Shown: piece after piece, positions 11,491 through 61,567 of the stretch
Layout of the letters: each line of letters begins with the position of its first letter
Position numbering within the stretch: position 1 is the stretch's first letter
Notes under the pieces: generated by a model
Database searches by the model: none
What the model saw: only the letters and a program-made list of their open reading frames with translations
What the model was told of the DNA's origin: nothing
Program-made: the position numbers and the translations under genes
NCBI GenBank assembly: GCA_949318235.1
Contig: OX439131.1
Coordinates: 45,069,226-45,133,225 of the forward strand
Length of the DNA stretch: 64,000 nucleotides
Direction: 5' to 3'
Origin: Ecdyonurus torrentis
Lineage: Eukaryota; Arthropoda; Insecta; Ephemeroptera; Heptageniidae

Positions 11491-13030
11491 TGTCACAGCT
11501 CTATAAGGGTCACACCTAGCCGTGATAAAAAATTTAAGATATTTGACCATCCCGAAAAAAAGAAAAAAATTATTGAAATTAACATTGGGCCTTATGGGCT
11601 TAAAATGTCAAAAAATCATATAAAATTAATTTGCACGGTTACCCCCGAAAATTTTTATATATTTGAAATTTTCTCGAGCTGAAGTATCATGATTGTGCAA
11701 AATTTCAAATTTTTTGACGATCAAAGTTTGAGCCTAATGGCCAACGTCGGTACCCTACTCCCTTAAGCCTCCAATTTTTAGTTTTTGTTGGTGCTTTTCC
11801 CTGTACAATCGGTGATTTTAATTGTTGATAGTGCGGGTATAGCTTATAGACAACCCTAATTTGGCATCTTTTAGCATTGCGGAATCCTATTTCATATTAT
11901 TTTTCTAGAAACCTAATAAACTCACAGTAAGTCCGGAAAAATTAAATAGATGGAAAAAAAAATTAATTAAAAAAAATCTTATGGTAAAAAACAAACAATA
12001 TTTACATATTTCTGTTGAAAATTTTCAAATTCCCATCACAATATTTAAAAAATCACAGTTTAAAATTCCTAACTACACCAGGCTTCTCCTTTCCCTTCTA
12101 CATAAACACCATGACAAATAATAAAATCAACTCAAGTATTTTTATGCTGAGAGATACAATGAAAAAAAAAAAAGAAGTTATGTATGTGTATCAGAGCGAA
12201 GAAAAGTTGATAAAAATGTTTACGAATAGTGGTGCCCTAACTTGACTCGAACCAAGGTTATATTTGAAAGCAAAGTATAATATATATCATAACAGATACA
12301 ATGTTTTTTTGGTTATTAACAAAAAAAAAAAAAAAAACAGCAGCAGCATATAGAAGTGGTGACGTCACGTGATTGGATTTGCTAATGTGTATACCTTACG
12401 TGCATGACAACTGGAGCAATCGAGTGCTAAATCACGGTGCTCTGCATATATGTATGTATACGACGTATAGTAGAGTACGTAGTAGATTAATCACTGATAT
12501 ATTATACTTTTTCGCAATGATTGGAGTTAATAAATATGACCAGCAGTTTGTATAAAATAAAAATTCTAAAGTATAAATAAAAAGGTCAACATGAATATAT
12601 AATAAAAATATTTAAATAAGATAAGTATATATACATGGGTATAATATATAAAGAGGATTACGATGGGTTGTCAACTCTTACATTCATCAAATCATTATAG
12701 GTCATAAAACACGCTCTTTCCCTCATATTAATAAGTTGCGAAACTCTATATTCTCATCTCCATAAAATTATGGTCACTTAGTATTTTATTTATTTAATGT
12801 AGCGTGAGGAGTTAAGTGCCTAAGATAACAAGTACTCTGAACGAATTATTTCTCTATTGTTTAAAACCTCACTAAAATAATATGCATATTTAAATGGTAA
12901 TCATGACCTTTCAATAATGAAAAATATTATATAAGAAATTTCATATAGGGTTAGAATACTTGAAAATTATAGTGTACTTTAGAAGTGTGGTTATAGCCAT
13001 CAACAGGTGGCACAGGAAAGTCAGATACCC

Positions 13031-13405
13031 TAGAGAACCTTAACAGAGAAGCGACAACCTCATGTTTTAGACAGACCCGCAATGCATCTGTTTTGAAACG
13101 CCCGTTAAAAGTACCCAAACTTTAAAGCTAAATGATTTAAACCCACAAAATTAGAGCTTTCTCATTGGCTAAGAGTATTTTGACTGTCATTTAAGTTTGG
13201 GTACTTTTAGCGGGTCTGCCTAAAGCATGAGGTTGTCACTTCTCTGTGTGGCGAGCTGTGACGTCAGTGACCGGCAGCGGCATTTTGTGAATGGAAAATA
13301 AATTAGAAATCAATGACTCCGGCCAAATCAACGTTGATTTTCAGGTTTGTTAGGATATTACGCAACTTTTTTGTTCAAGGTGTTCTACGCCTTTAAGGTT
13401 CTCTA
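13031..13405. mobile_element. hAT-type MITE, family A copy 2, carrying a nested TTAA element fragment
   Basis: It starts TAGAGAACCTTAACAGAGAA and ends TTAAGGTTCTCTA. It is flanked by a perfect 8-bp duplication, agataccc (13023-13030 and 13406-13413). The arms match copy 1 at 10213-10447. Between about 13246 and 13395 its right arm is interrupted at TTAA by sequence of family G (gaatggaaaataaattagaa, gttcaaggtgttctacgcc), whose left end is missing. Confidence 0.78.
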
Positions 13406-13868
13406 AGATACCCCTAATTTACTACCCTACGGCATTGATACGGGACAACGTATTTAGCGCACTTTTTATGTATATATAAAAAAAAAAAAAAAAAAAGAAA
13501 GAAAAAGAAAAAAAAAGCTACTGCAAGGCAGAAAAAAATTAAACGAGAAACGTGTTTTAAGTTACAATTATTATTATATCACACATGACACTCGCAGTTC
13601 ACGTTTCAATAACATTTCCCCCGAACAGTTTAATTAGCTATATTTAAAAATATAAATATAAATAACTTTTATAAAAGTTTAAAAAAGAAAAGTAATTATT
13701 TTTTTTAAAAAGGAAAGGCATATATATATATTAGCAGATCTTTAATTCTGTCCATTTAATTTAATATAAGCGATAAATAACTTTTATATAAAAATGTAAT
13801 AAATTTTAATTGCTTTTTTTTTTATCAAGAACAATAAAAATTCCTGACAATACAAAGAAAAAAAAAAG

Positions 13869-14137
13869 TTAATAGGCGTAGAACACCTTGAACAAAAACC
13901 ATGTCTAACATCCTAACATACCCAATTATCAACGTTGATGACCGGAGTACCGGAGTCATTGATTTCTAATTTATTTTCCATTCACGAAATGATAGCTGCG
14001 TGTTTGTGACATCACGCAGCTTGCCTGTTTTCGCGCGCGTGGACTAGTAAGCTGTGACGTCACAAACCCGCAGCTACCTTTTTGGTACGTTAGGACATAT
14101 AGACATGTTTTTTGTTCAAGGTATTCTATGCCTTTAA
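13869..14137. mobile_element. TTAA-flanked MITE, family G
   Basis: It starts TTAATAGGCGTAGAACACCT and ends AAGGTATTCTATGCCTTTAA, with inverted arms including CTTGAACAAAAA / TTTTTTGTTCAAG. TTAA lies at both ends, as for piggyBac-type elements. The interior is less AT-rich and partly palindromic (gctgcgtg...gtcacaaacccgcagc). A truncated second copy lies inside the family-A element at 13.25-13.40 kb. Confidence 0.75.
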
Positions 14138-14983
14138 TAATAACCATACTACGTGTTTTATTTCCGTTCTAAATTATAACTCTACACTACACTATATAAA
14201 ATGTAGTCTCAATAATAATGCACTATATAATGCATGCATATTATTTACCCTTGAGTTGCAGTATAATTATACACCACGAGACATAATACCAAGTACGTTA
14301 ATACTTGTGCGCTAAACACACACTTATGTTATTGTAGGTCAGTCATATAATATATATAAAAGTTAGCAAACATTTGACTTATTACTTCTGACCCTTTTAA
14401 TTGCAAAGTTTATAGCTATATAACACGTGATTATCCCCAATTACTCATTTTAGAAGAAATTAATAAAAGCATCACAGGTCACAGGCACTATGTCATTTTT
14501 TTTTATTAATAATTATTGGAATTAATTAATTTTTTTGACTATAACACTTTATGAGTACTGTCATAAAATCCAATTTTACAAGTATAATTTTAATTCATAT
14601 GACAAAAGAAAGAAAGAATATATATATTTTTTTTTTCAGCCCTTTTTTTCTCTCCCTCCACCTGCCACTACTCTCAACGACGACAAAAATCACGTGTTCC
14701 GCAGTGTTCAACAATCACCAGCTGATTTGCATTTCATTTCTGCGCTGACCTACAAGTCTTTTATTATTATAATTGTCTTGTTTTTAACTCCTTTTATATA
14801 CATTTATTTCTACTTGAATTGCAACGAGACACTCGGCAATACATAATTGAGACCTGTTTGTTCTTTATCTTAAAGTATTTATTATCGTAAAATATAGCAA
14901 AGTAGAATTGAATAATAATATTTAATAATTTAAATTGCAAACAATAATTTTGATATCCCAAATAAAAAAAAAAAAAAAATCGG

Positions 14984-15114
14984 ATTGGAAATCCTTTCGA
15001 AAGAGAGTGAGTGGCCTTCTGTAAAGAGGCCTAATCCGGACCGGAAGGCCACTCGATTAGGCCAGAGCAACCCTCTTCACAGAAGGCCATTCTCTTTCGA
15101 AAGGATTACCAATT
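14984..15114. mobile_element. Short foldback element, 131 bp
   Basis: The left arm ATTGGAAATCCTTTCGAAAG and right arm CTTTCGAAAGGATTACCAAT are inverted copies. They continue into GTGGCCTTCTGTAAAGAGG / CCTCTTCACAGAAGGCCA. A second inner inverted repeat surrounds the centre (GGCCTAATC ... GATTAGGCC). Nearly the whole element folds on itself. It is much richer in G+C than its surroundings and does not encode protein. Confidence 0.75.
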
Positions 15115-15179
15115 CTTGCCTCTCTTTATTTATTCATTTTTTTTTTATCTGCAATGTTTTAATATGTGAAATTCACTTA

Positions 15180-15483
15180 TAGGGTGTATGCGGATGACGT
15201 CATATTTATTGCGCTTGGAGGCCATACTGAAGTAGTGCATAACATTGCTCAGCATAGGACAAACTTCATTTAAGCCAATTTTCTTTGGGAAATCGGTTAA
15301 TTTTTTGTTATTGTTATTTTTCTCACATACGTTTAGATACTAATTCAACATATCTACAGCATCAATGCTCTCAAAAATATTGCATAGTGTTTTTAAACTG
15401 GCAAAATGATTTTTTTCCTATGCTACTCATGTTATTGAGTTATCCAACATGGCGTCAACTTTAACATGAATGCATACACCCTA
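15180..15483. mobile_element. Family E MITE, copy 1 (AGGGTGTATGC ends)
   Basis: It starts TAGGGTGTATGCGGATGACG and ends CATGAATGCATACACCCTA. Related copies lie at 37107-37697, 40880-41192 and, as a right part only, at 60435-60553. Shared internal words are ccatactg, aacattgctcagcat, ctttgggaaat, aaactggcaaaatg and catgttatt. TA at the ends suggests a Tc1/mariner-type target. Confidence 0.75.
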
Positions 15484-16286
15484 GAAGGTAACTTTACTTA
15501 CTCTTGTTACTCCGCAACAAATAAACGATTTTCAATGTTCCGAACTATACAAATCCCAAAGCGATATATGAGTACGTATAACATATAAAAAGCTAATAGT
15601 TGAAGTACTGCAGGATATGATTGGAAAATAGTGTGTAAAGGTATCTGTTATTGAATAATATAATAAACTTAAAAGAGAATTCCAAATACATAAAAAATTA
15701 CCGTTGTAAAATACGAAGTTCACTTCTTTATGCATAATTAAACCTCATGTAAGTTTCACTTTTTTCTTTTCCCTCTATCTAATTGTTACGAGTACATACT
15801 GCAATTTTTATCATAAGCAGTTGTTATCATTGACTTTTAAATGACATAAATAAAAGTAGTGGGGTCAACTTTTGAATTTCCGAAATATGCGAGTCATAAA
15901 AAAAATCATACACCTGATAAATATTTTAAAATATAATAGAATTAAACTAACAAAAGTTTTAAAATAAATTTTGTAAGTGGACCTATGTATTTTATGTTAA
16001 TTGCTGACCGGAGAATCAGAAATAATTTTTCGTCTTAATTGATTCTGTTTCTGAACGTATATACATAATATTTATACTGCTTTTTCCTTGTACCATTCAA
16101 ATTTTGTAATTGTTAAGATAAAAATTACTGTATAAATTATTATTGAACGATTTAAAAATTAAATATAAATTAAGGGTACTATGTAAGATACGTTCACTCA
16201 AATTAAAAATACAATTGACACCCATGGAGCTATAGCAAGACAATGCAGATTTGCGATCTCTATACGATAATAAAAATACAATTTGC

Positions 16287-16318
<32 letters not shown>

Positions 16319-16589
16319 GACTTGAATGCCTTTGAGAACAGGAAATTGAATGTTATAGTCGTGGACGTGAAGAGATCAGGCGGCGAGTGCGTGTGCACCA
16401 TAAGTATCATTATTATTGTGATTTAATATCATGAGAGAGGCCCTCTGTCATATTAGGTATTTCATTTATAATTGTACTGAAATGTAAAAAGAGCAATAGG
16501 GGAAAAAAAAAATAATAATACCAGAACTATTAATCATAATTTAACCATTACAGTTATATTCACATTTACATGCACTTATAATTACATTA

Positions 16590-16690
16590 ATTACATATAG
16601 TGCCTTACCATTAGACCATAAGTACTGAGAGAGTAACAAGCGCTCAAATTGTGTGGGTTCGAGTCCCGCCATTGGCTTTTTTATTTTCTT
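16590..16690 (+). other. tRNA-like remnant (T-arm/B-box), possible tRNA pseudogene or SINE head
   Basis: At 16653-16669 the sequence GTGGGTTCGAGTCCCGC folds as a five-pair T-stem with a seven-base loop and matches the RNA polymerase III B-box (GGTTCGAGTCC). It is followed by CATTGGC and then a T-rich run that could end pol III transcription. The expected 5' acceptor partner GCCAATG and a good A-box are not found at the right distance, so this is not a functional tRNA. No second copy was recognised in the window. Confidence 0.35.
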
Positions 16691-17901
16691 TTTAATTAAG
16701 TTATTATCTCATGATCTTTTTTCACTACGATAAACACGAACGTTAAATTATCTGCACTTATCGAGTAATCACTGAAGATATGCTTGTTTAATATTTCAAT
16801 TGAAATCAATATAATTCACATGATTTACATAATAAAATTATGCAACAGATTATAAATAATTTGTAGTGATTTTCTTCATGATTGATGCAGTATTACATGT
16901 ATAGTATGGTCAAACGATATACATAACAAGAAAGAATGTCACTCATGCAACTTTATCAATGTCACCCAAGGTTAAATCTTGTGTTCTCCGCGCATATCGA
17001 GCAATGCGGTAACCAGACACTGCACTGATGTACATTAATCATGTTATTATTATGTATATTTATCGAGGAAAATTTTCCATTAAACGATAAAATGTTAACG
17101 CTTTATTTGGACGTGTGTGTGGTTGGTAATACTCGTACAAGTTGTTTTGTTATAGGTATAGGGCGGGAGAGAAGAAGGATTCCTAATTTTATACCCTTAA
17201 TTCTTTTAGTTTTTTTTTTCTCTCCTTAATAAAACTACTGCACTGCCTTAAGACCGGAAAAAATGGAGAGAAAATATAGTCTTTGCGAGACTATGCACTT
17301 CTCTATCTGTTTTGAGCAGATTATTATTATTATTTACAGAAATTTCCATCACCACTATCGCCAGTAACTCACATTGGATTCGTGAGATTTCATTCAAGAA
17401 AAAGTAACTAATATTTTAGAAAATATGTGGATAGTCTTTCCTTCCACTCCCTATAAACGCAAAATTAAATCTATAATAACTTTAGTTTGTATAAGCTTTC
17501 CATTACAGAAAATTTATAAAATAAGACCAATACACTAAAGTATTAAATAATTGCCCTTCGATTGCGATTCTGAATGGAATCAGATTTACAAAATAAATAA
17601 TTTTTGTTTTTAAAAATAATAAAAACATTCAGTAATGTGTTTGTTTGTTTACAACAGTTTGAATAATAAAATTCAAGGTTATATACAGTAATGTTTTAGC
17701 TGTAAAAATTATAAAAAGCTAAGAATATAAATTTTTTGAATAAAATAATATTTATGAGAATTTAGAAACTTCAAAGATAAAAAAAAACGAGACAAAATTA
17801 TATCAGAAATAAAAAAAAGGACGCACTTTAAAAGAATAAAAAATAATTGAAGACACAGAACGACTAATATTCCTATTATGATAGAGAAGAATTTGTTTGA
17901 T

Positions 17902-17905
<4 letters not shown>

Positions 17906-17945
<40 letters not shown>
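17906..17945. repeat. Poly(A) tract, one of many
   Basis: About 37 A. Comparable runs are at 8318-8341, 18230-18267, 21185-21227, 26120-26156, 30089-30117 and 58215-58241, and poly(T) at 31372-31398, 44890-44914, 46646-46672, 62294-62323 and 62408-62436. None has a recognisable retroposon body attached. Confidence 0.9.
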
Positions 17946-17947
<2 letters not shown>

Positions 17948-18223
17948 AAAACACGTACAGTACTATAATAATAATTTGATAGCGTTTGAAATGTAGGTGC
18001 GCTAGCCAGCTAGTGCAGGACGTCACAATACGATCCTAAGTCATACACAGCTAGTGAGCGAGTCTTCATGGCTCAAATATCAGGGACACAACATTTTTAA
18101 TAAGCACCGTTTAGGGGATAAATTATAGGGATAGAAAGCCATCGTGACTGGGCATAACAATTAAAAGTAAAGGATAGAGTAAACCAGTGCAGGCATTATC
18201 ATAATGAAAGAAGGTTCTATACT

Positions 18224-18269
<46 letters not shown>

Positions 18270-18444
18270 GCTAGCACAGAGATAATTTGTAATTCTTATT
18301 GCCTCTAAAAGCTAACAAGATTTTTCCATTTCATTTTTCAATAAGGATCTTGCTGGTTTCTTTAGCACTTTAGGGGAAAAAAAATTTAAAAGCTTAAAGC
18401 TCTAAAATTAAAAAAAAAAAAAAAAAAAAAACTTATTGATTGAT

Positions 18445-18592
18445 AATGGAACAACTGTTTTGAGGCCGACTTTAAGCAATTTCGCTCACATCCGTTTCCG
18501 TTTCGACTTACTGCGCATGCGTAGTAAGGAGAAACAGAAGCGGATGTAACCGAAATCACTTATAGTCTGCTTCAAAACCGTTGTTCCTTTAC
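18445..18592. mobile_element. Family C foldback MITE, copy 1
   Basis: It starts GGAACAACTGTTTTGAGGCC and ends with its inverse, CAAAACCGTTGTTCC. The centre is CTGCGCATGCGTAG, so almost the entire element is one palindrome. Copies are at 19393-19542 and 38461-38600. Confidence 0.8.
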
Positions 18593-19108
18593 TAGTCAAT
18601 ACAACTGCAATTTTTCCCATTATTTTCTTTCATTAACAACTGTTTTTATTTGGACTTCAAAGTTCATAAACAATCATACTTGTACAAACTATGGGAGTTT
18701 ATTATGATTTTCAATAAAACAAGGTAGAGGGCTAACAAAATATTTGAGCCATGTTTTCTCTCTAACACAGATTTTCTAAGCAGGCATCTAGGTTTATGAA
18801 ATTAGATAAAATTTTAATATTTTTCTTCTAATCATCTAGTTAATAGTAATAGACAAATTTAGTTGAAATGATGAAAAAATCACTATGACTTATTTTCATG
18901 CGGATTTAATTTTCATGGATTCTTTTTATTATTATTTCTAAACGTCTAATTTTCTAATCTAGGAAGATATATATTTTTTATTTTTTTATAAAGGCTCGCA
19001 GGCGGCCGCAGTGGTGCCAGCTTGAGGGAAAGATTTGAGTAAGGTCTTCAGGAAAAAGATTGAGGTGTTTTGATAATTATTTTGTAAGTAAATTTTGTCT
19101 CACTTTGG

Positions 19109-19151
<43 letters not shown>

Positions 19152-19392
19152 ATTTGTTAATTCTTTTACAATATTAAATATATAATCATTTGAACTGATC
19201 TTATAACAACTTAAAGTAAAAGCTGCACATGTACTGTGATTTGTACAATAATTTCTATTGACAAGCAAGGAAAGCCAACTTATGAGCTGTTGACCATAGA
19301 ATTGTGATAATATTCACTTTCAATCATATGTCTTTGACGTCCTTAGTATTTTATACTCTAGTGAGGTAAACTAATGTCCACAAATTGTCTAA

Positions 19393-19542
19393 TAAAGAAG
19401 CAACTGTTTTGAGTCCGACTTTAAGCAATTTTGATCACATCTGATTCCGTTTCTACGTACTACGCATTCATAGTACAGCAAGTTTGAAACAGATGAAGAT
19501 GTGATTGAAATCACTCAAAGTCAACCTCACAACAGTTGCTTT
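19393..19542. mobile_element. Family C foldback MITE, copy 2 (diverged)
   Basis: It starts AGAAGCAACTGTTTTGAGTC and ends CACAACAGTTGCTTTAG. The interior cgactttaagcaatttt and ctacgcattcatagtac match copy 1 with changes. Confidence 0.72.
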
Positions 19543-19756
19543 AGTTAATTGTACTGCGCCTGCATGGAACGTGAAATCAAAAGTGTAAATTATCAAATTT
19601 ATGTAGCTAGCAGCTTGTCAATTGGTTTTCTTTGCTCGTCTAATATTTTACTTATCAGTATAATTTCTTAAATGAGGAAAGTAGATGGTTATGAAAGATT
19701 ATTTTCATTTTCTTTTCAACATATTTTAACTATACAAATTTAAAAATAGTGAATCA

Positions 19757-19923
19757 CAATCAACTAGGGTGAAATTAAAAATGAGGGGTGAAATTGAATT
19801 TCATTCACAGACTAACTTTCAAAGTGCTCTGTATCTATATAGTAAGATAGGGAAAAATGAAAGCTTGCACATGATTGAAGTTTTCATTTCACTCTACATT
19901 TTTAATTTTACCCCAGTTGACTG
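19757..19923. mobile_element. Inverted-repeat element (CAACTAGGGTGAAATTAAAA)
   Basis: The left arm caactagggtgaaattaaaa (with aatgaggggtgaaattga after it) is inverted in the right arm aatttcaatt...tttttaattttaccccagttg. It is about 165 bp and non-coding. It lies just before the hairpin at 19954-20037. Confidence 0.6.
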
Positions 19924-19953
19924 TACCAATACTATTTCACATTTAATTGATTT

Positions 19954-20037
19954 CGTCCATGCCATGGTCAAAACCTTCTTCCAGATATACTGTAGCTTTA
20001 GCATAATGTGGAAGGAGGTTTGACCATGGCATGGACG
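19954..20037. other. 84-nt near-perfect hairpin, pre-miRNA sized
   Basis: The left arm CGTCCATGCCATGGTCAAAA then CCTTCTTCCA pairs with the right arm TGGAAGGAGG then TTTGACCATGGCATGGACG. The stem has about 28 pairs with one bulge and one mismatch, and the loop is about 26 nt. The size is right for an animal miRNA precursor, but near-perfect pairing and the neighbouring foldback elements make a small MITE at least as likely. Confidence 0.5.
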
Positions 20038-20103
20038 GATAAAGTGAGATTTAACACTTAAACAATAAAAATCAAAATACTTCATTAGGACATCAAAATA
20101 CAA

Positions 20104-20395
20104 ATCGATATTGTTGCGAACAATATGTGTAGCTGGTTTTTAGTCAGGGTAAGCATAATATGTATCTTGTTATTTGTCACGCGTAGCAAAATGTGTATCT
20201 CATATTTTGTCATGCGAAGCAATATGTGTAAGATGATCGCCATCTACATAACGTTCGGCAATGACTTTTACACATTTTGCTTAGCGCAATAAAAAACGAG
20301 ATACACATTTTGCTATGCATGACAAATAACATTTTGCTAAAACTGACAAAAAAAAAAGAGATATGCATTTTGTTTGTAACAACATCAAAATATAG
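20104..20395. mobile_element. Family H foldback element, copy 1 (AAGCAAAATGTGTATCTCG motifs)
   Basis: A run of repeated words, agcaaaatgtgtatctca and relatives, appears first on one strand and then inverted (gagatacacattttgctat). The centre is gatgatcgccatctacataa. The second copy at 23190-23445 shares the unit and the central gatggcgatcgacttacaca. Confidence 0.7.
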
Positions 20396-21184
20396 ACTAT
20401 AGGAATTATATGAGGGATAAATAAAGAGGATTTCATTTCAAGTTGGCATCACTGAGAGACAGTGAGACACACAACAGATAAGAGACAGATAATATACAGA
20501 CAGACAACTAAGCCCACCTCAGGGGTAGCCTCGCACTCGGAGGAGAGTGTCTGAGTCTTCAATAGAGTGTAGAACTTAACATATGGCGCCTTCAGTACCT
20601 AGCAAGCCACATACGGCCATTAAAATAACAACAACAATACATTCACTTTACGTTAATCAATTATAAGATTGCACTAGCCTGCCTTTTTTTTTTTTTTGTC
20701 ATCTCAAATTATTATATAACAATTCGATCTAATAATTCAAGCACTACACTCACTTGCTTGATGCTTGCTTAGTTAGTAAGTAAAAGTTTAGTCACAATGC
20801 TTAGCTTACGTTAGTAAACATAACAAACTTGAATGAATATGATTGTTTTTTTTTTATTTTTCTGAATGATATTTAGATTGAGTATTGTTAAAAATTCATT
20901 ACGAAAATAATTTTAAAGCCAAATTTTTAAGTTAAAGCCCAGTTTCATAAGTACAACGTAACTATGAACTTAAACTTTAATCTTCTAATTTTGCAATAAA
21001 ATTACATTGATCATTAATTATATGTATATCAATTATCAATACATTATACTGTATCTCAATACTCAATCTAATCCTGCCAATTAGTGAATAGATGACATTA
21101 GTCTAGAGAACCCTTTTCAGGAAAGTGACATTGTATAAATAACAATTTATTATTTTAGATAATGTTTTACCAAAACTGACTTAG

Positions 21185-21228
<44 letters not shown>

Positions 21229-21335
21229 CACATTTACACAACGCGATTTTTCTTAAGGAGTCGATCCAGTTTTAAAAAAAAAAGTGTTTTTAAAAAAATT
21301 ATGCTGAGTGTATTATTGTTTTAAGACAAAAAGGA

Positions 21336-21460
21336 ATTTTTCATGACTTTTGAGTTCTAGCGCGCTGAAGTCTTAATTTTGAGCATCCTGGAGTCCAAAA
21401 TTTTGATTTTCGGGATACTCAATATGTAAAATTATAGTGCGCCAGAACTTAAAAGAGATA
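21336..21460. mobile_element. Small inverted-repeat element
   Basis: The left arm TTTTGAGTTCTAGCGCGCT with cttaattttgagcatcc is inverted on the right as gggatactcaatatgtaaaa and tatagtgcgccagaact. It is about 120 bp. It lies 270 bp from the 3' edge of exon 21726-21945 in the following intron. Confidence 0.6.
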
Positions 21461-21725
21461 GCCTTACTCTTAGTTCTTTTTGCCTAAAATGGATACTAAA
21501 CTCCAGTGAATTTTTTTAAGAACATTCTTTTTTTAAGACTATAGATTGGTCCCTTAAATAATAATAATAATAATAAAAAAAAAGTGGTTATAATGTTTTT
21601 TTTTATTTTTTGACGTATTTCAATATTACAGCCTGAATAAATGCAAAATGTCACTTTCTTGTATGGAGTCTCTCGACAGTCTGAGATATGACTGCGCGCG
21701 GTGACTGATGGATGCAAGGACTTAC

Positions 21726-60702
<38,977 letters not shown>

Positions 60703-61486
60703 CTGTAACACAAAACACGATATTCAGCACCCAGACCAACATAAAAACAACAAAGTAATTAATAACGTACAATAAGGGGGACATTTCACCACCGCACTGT
60801 GGGGTACTAGGGTATACGTATTCTGACATTCGAGAGAATGCGTTTATTATTGAGGGAAGTCGCGGCATTTTTGCTAAATATAAATATAGTAACGAGTCCA
60901 CTTATATTAAAACTTCGAGTATAATTTGTGTTACATGTTGTAACGAGTTAGAATCGAAATCAACTTAGACCACGTACCGTAGATAAAAAAAAACAAAACA
61001 CATTGAGACGCCGTCGCTATTTTATCTTTCTATCATTTTATCAGTATATACGACGTACTGTATGATAACAGTATGGTTCAAGTGCGGAAATAAACACTTG
61101 AGTTTAAAAATCGAAGATGACATTTCACTTTTTTTTTTCTACCTGCTATAAAGACTGTAAAAATAAATCTTAAATCAACAACTCGAGTCTATAAATAAGA
61201 TTTTAGTATTATCTTCTTTTTTTTTTTTTTTTTTTTTTTCTTTTCTTTTTGGATTATCACATTTTAAGTCAAATAAAGCGTTTAGAAAATTGCAAAGATT
61301 TTAGCGGTTAAAATGTTTAAGAGTTAATGGTTTGTAAAAAAATGTGTCACCAAATGCTGAATACAAATATTAATTTGTTTTTCTTTGCGTTTATTTTTAT
61401 TATACTAATACTGTGAGTATTTAAATTATTACGATTTCATTTTATTAACAACAACTTTCTGCAATTTAGAACAAGTGATACGACGG

Positions 61487-61488
<2 letters not shown>

Positions 61489-61565
<77 letters not shown>
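61489..61565. repeat. (CT)n microsatellite
   Basis: About 75 bp of pure CT, upstream of exon 60587-60702. Confidence 0.97.

Positions 61566-61567
<2 letters not shown>

Larger units (their letters stand above)
9584..11503. mobile_element. hAT-like non-autonomous transposon with palindromic CGGATAA arrays
   Basis: The element starts TAGAGCTGGGCAAAACCGG and ends ...TTTGTCACAGCTCTA, which are inverted copies of each other. It is flanked by a perfect 8-bp target duplication, taagggtc (9576-9583 and 11504-11511). The length is 1,920 bp. An 8-bp duplication and a TAGAGCTGGGC-type end are typical of the hAT superfamily. No transposase frame is present. Each end carries a subterminal array of 26-bp units. 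The interior holds two other repeats, at 10213-10447 and 10642-10978. The whole element sits inside an older repeat that begins at 9495. Confidence 0.82.
9495..11766. mobile_element. Repeat family B, outer copy split by the hAT-like element
   Basis: The left part (TTAAAGGAGTAGGTGTACTG to about 9583) and right part (11504 to ...GTACCCTACTCCCTTAA) together make one family-B element of about 350 bp. TTAA is present at both ends. The hAT-like element sits between them with its own duplication. The internal copy at 10642-10978 shows what the uninterrupted sequence looks like (gtgtagctaaagggtcacac). The TTAA ends suggest a piggyBac-type target, but the superfamily is not certain. Confidence 0.7.

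Noticed and set aside
21651..21725. Extension of the last OXR1 exon past 21726
   Set aside because: A canonical gtaagt donor follows ESWE at the family's usual boundary, and the added residues (VSPCIHQSPRAVISQ) have no counterpart in the family.
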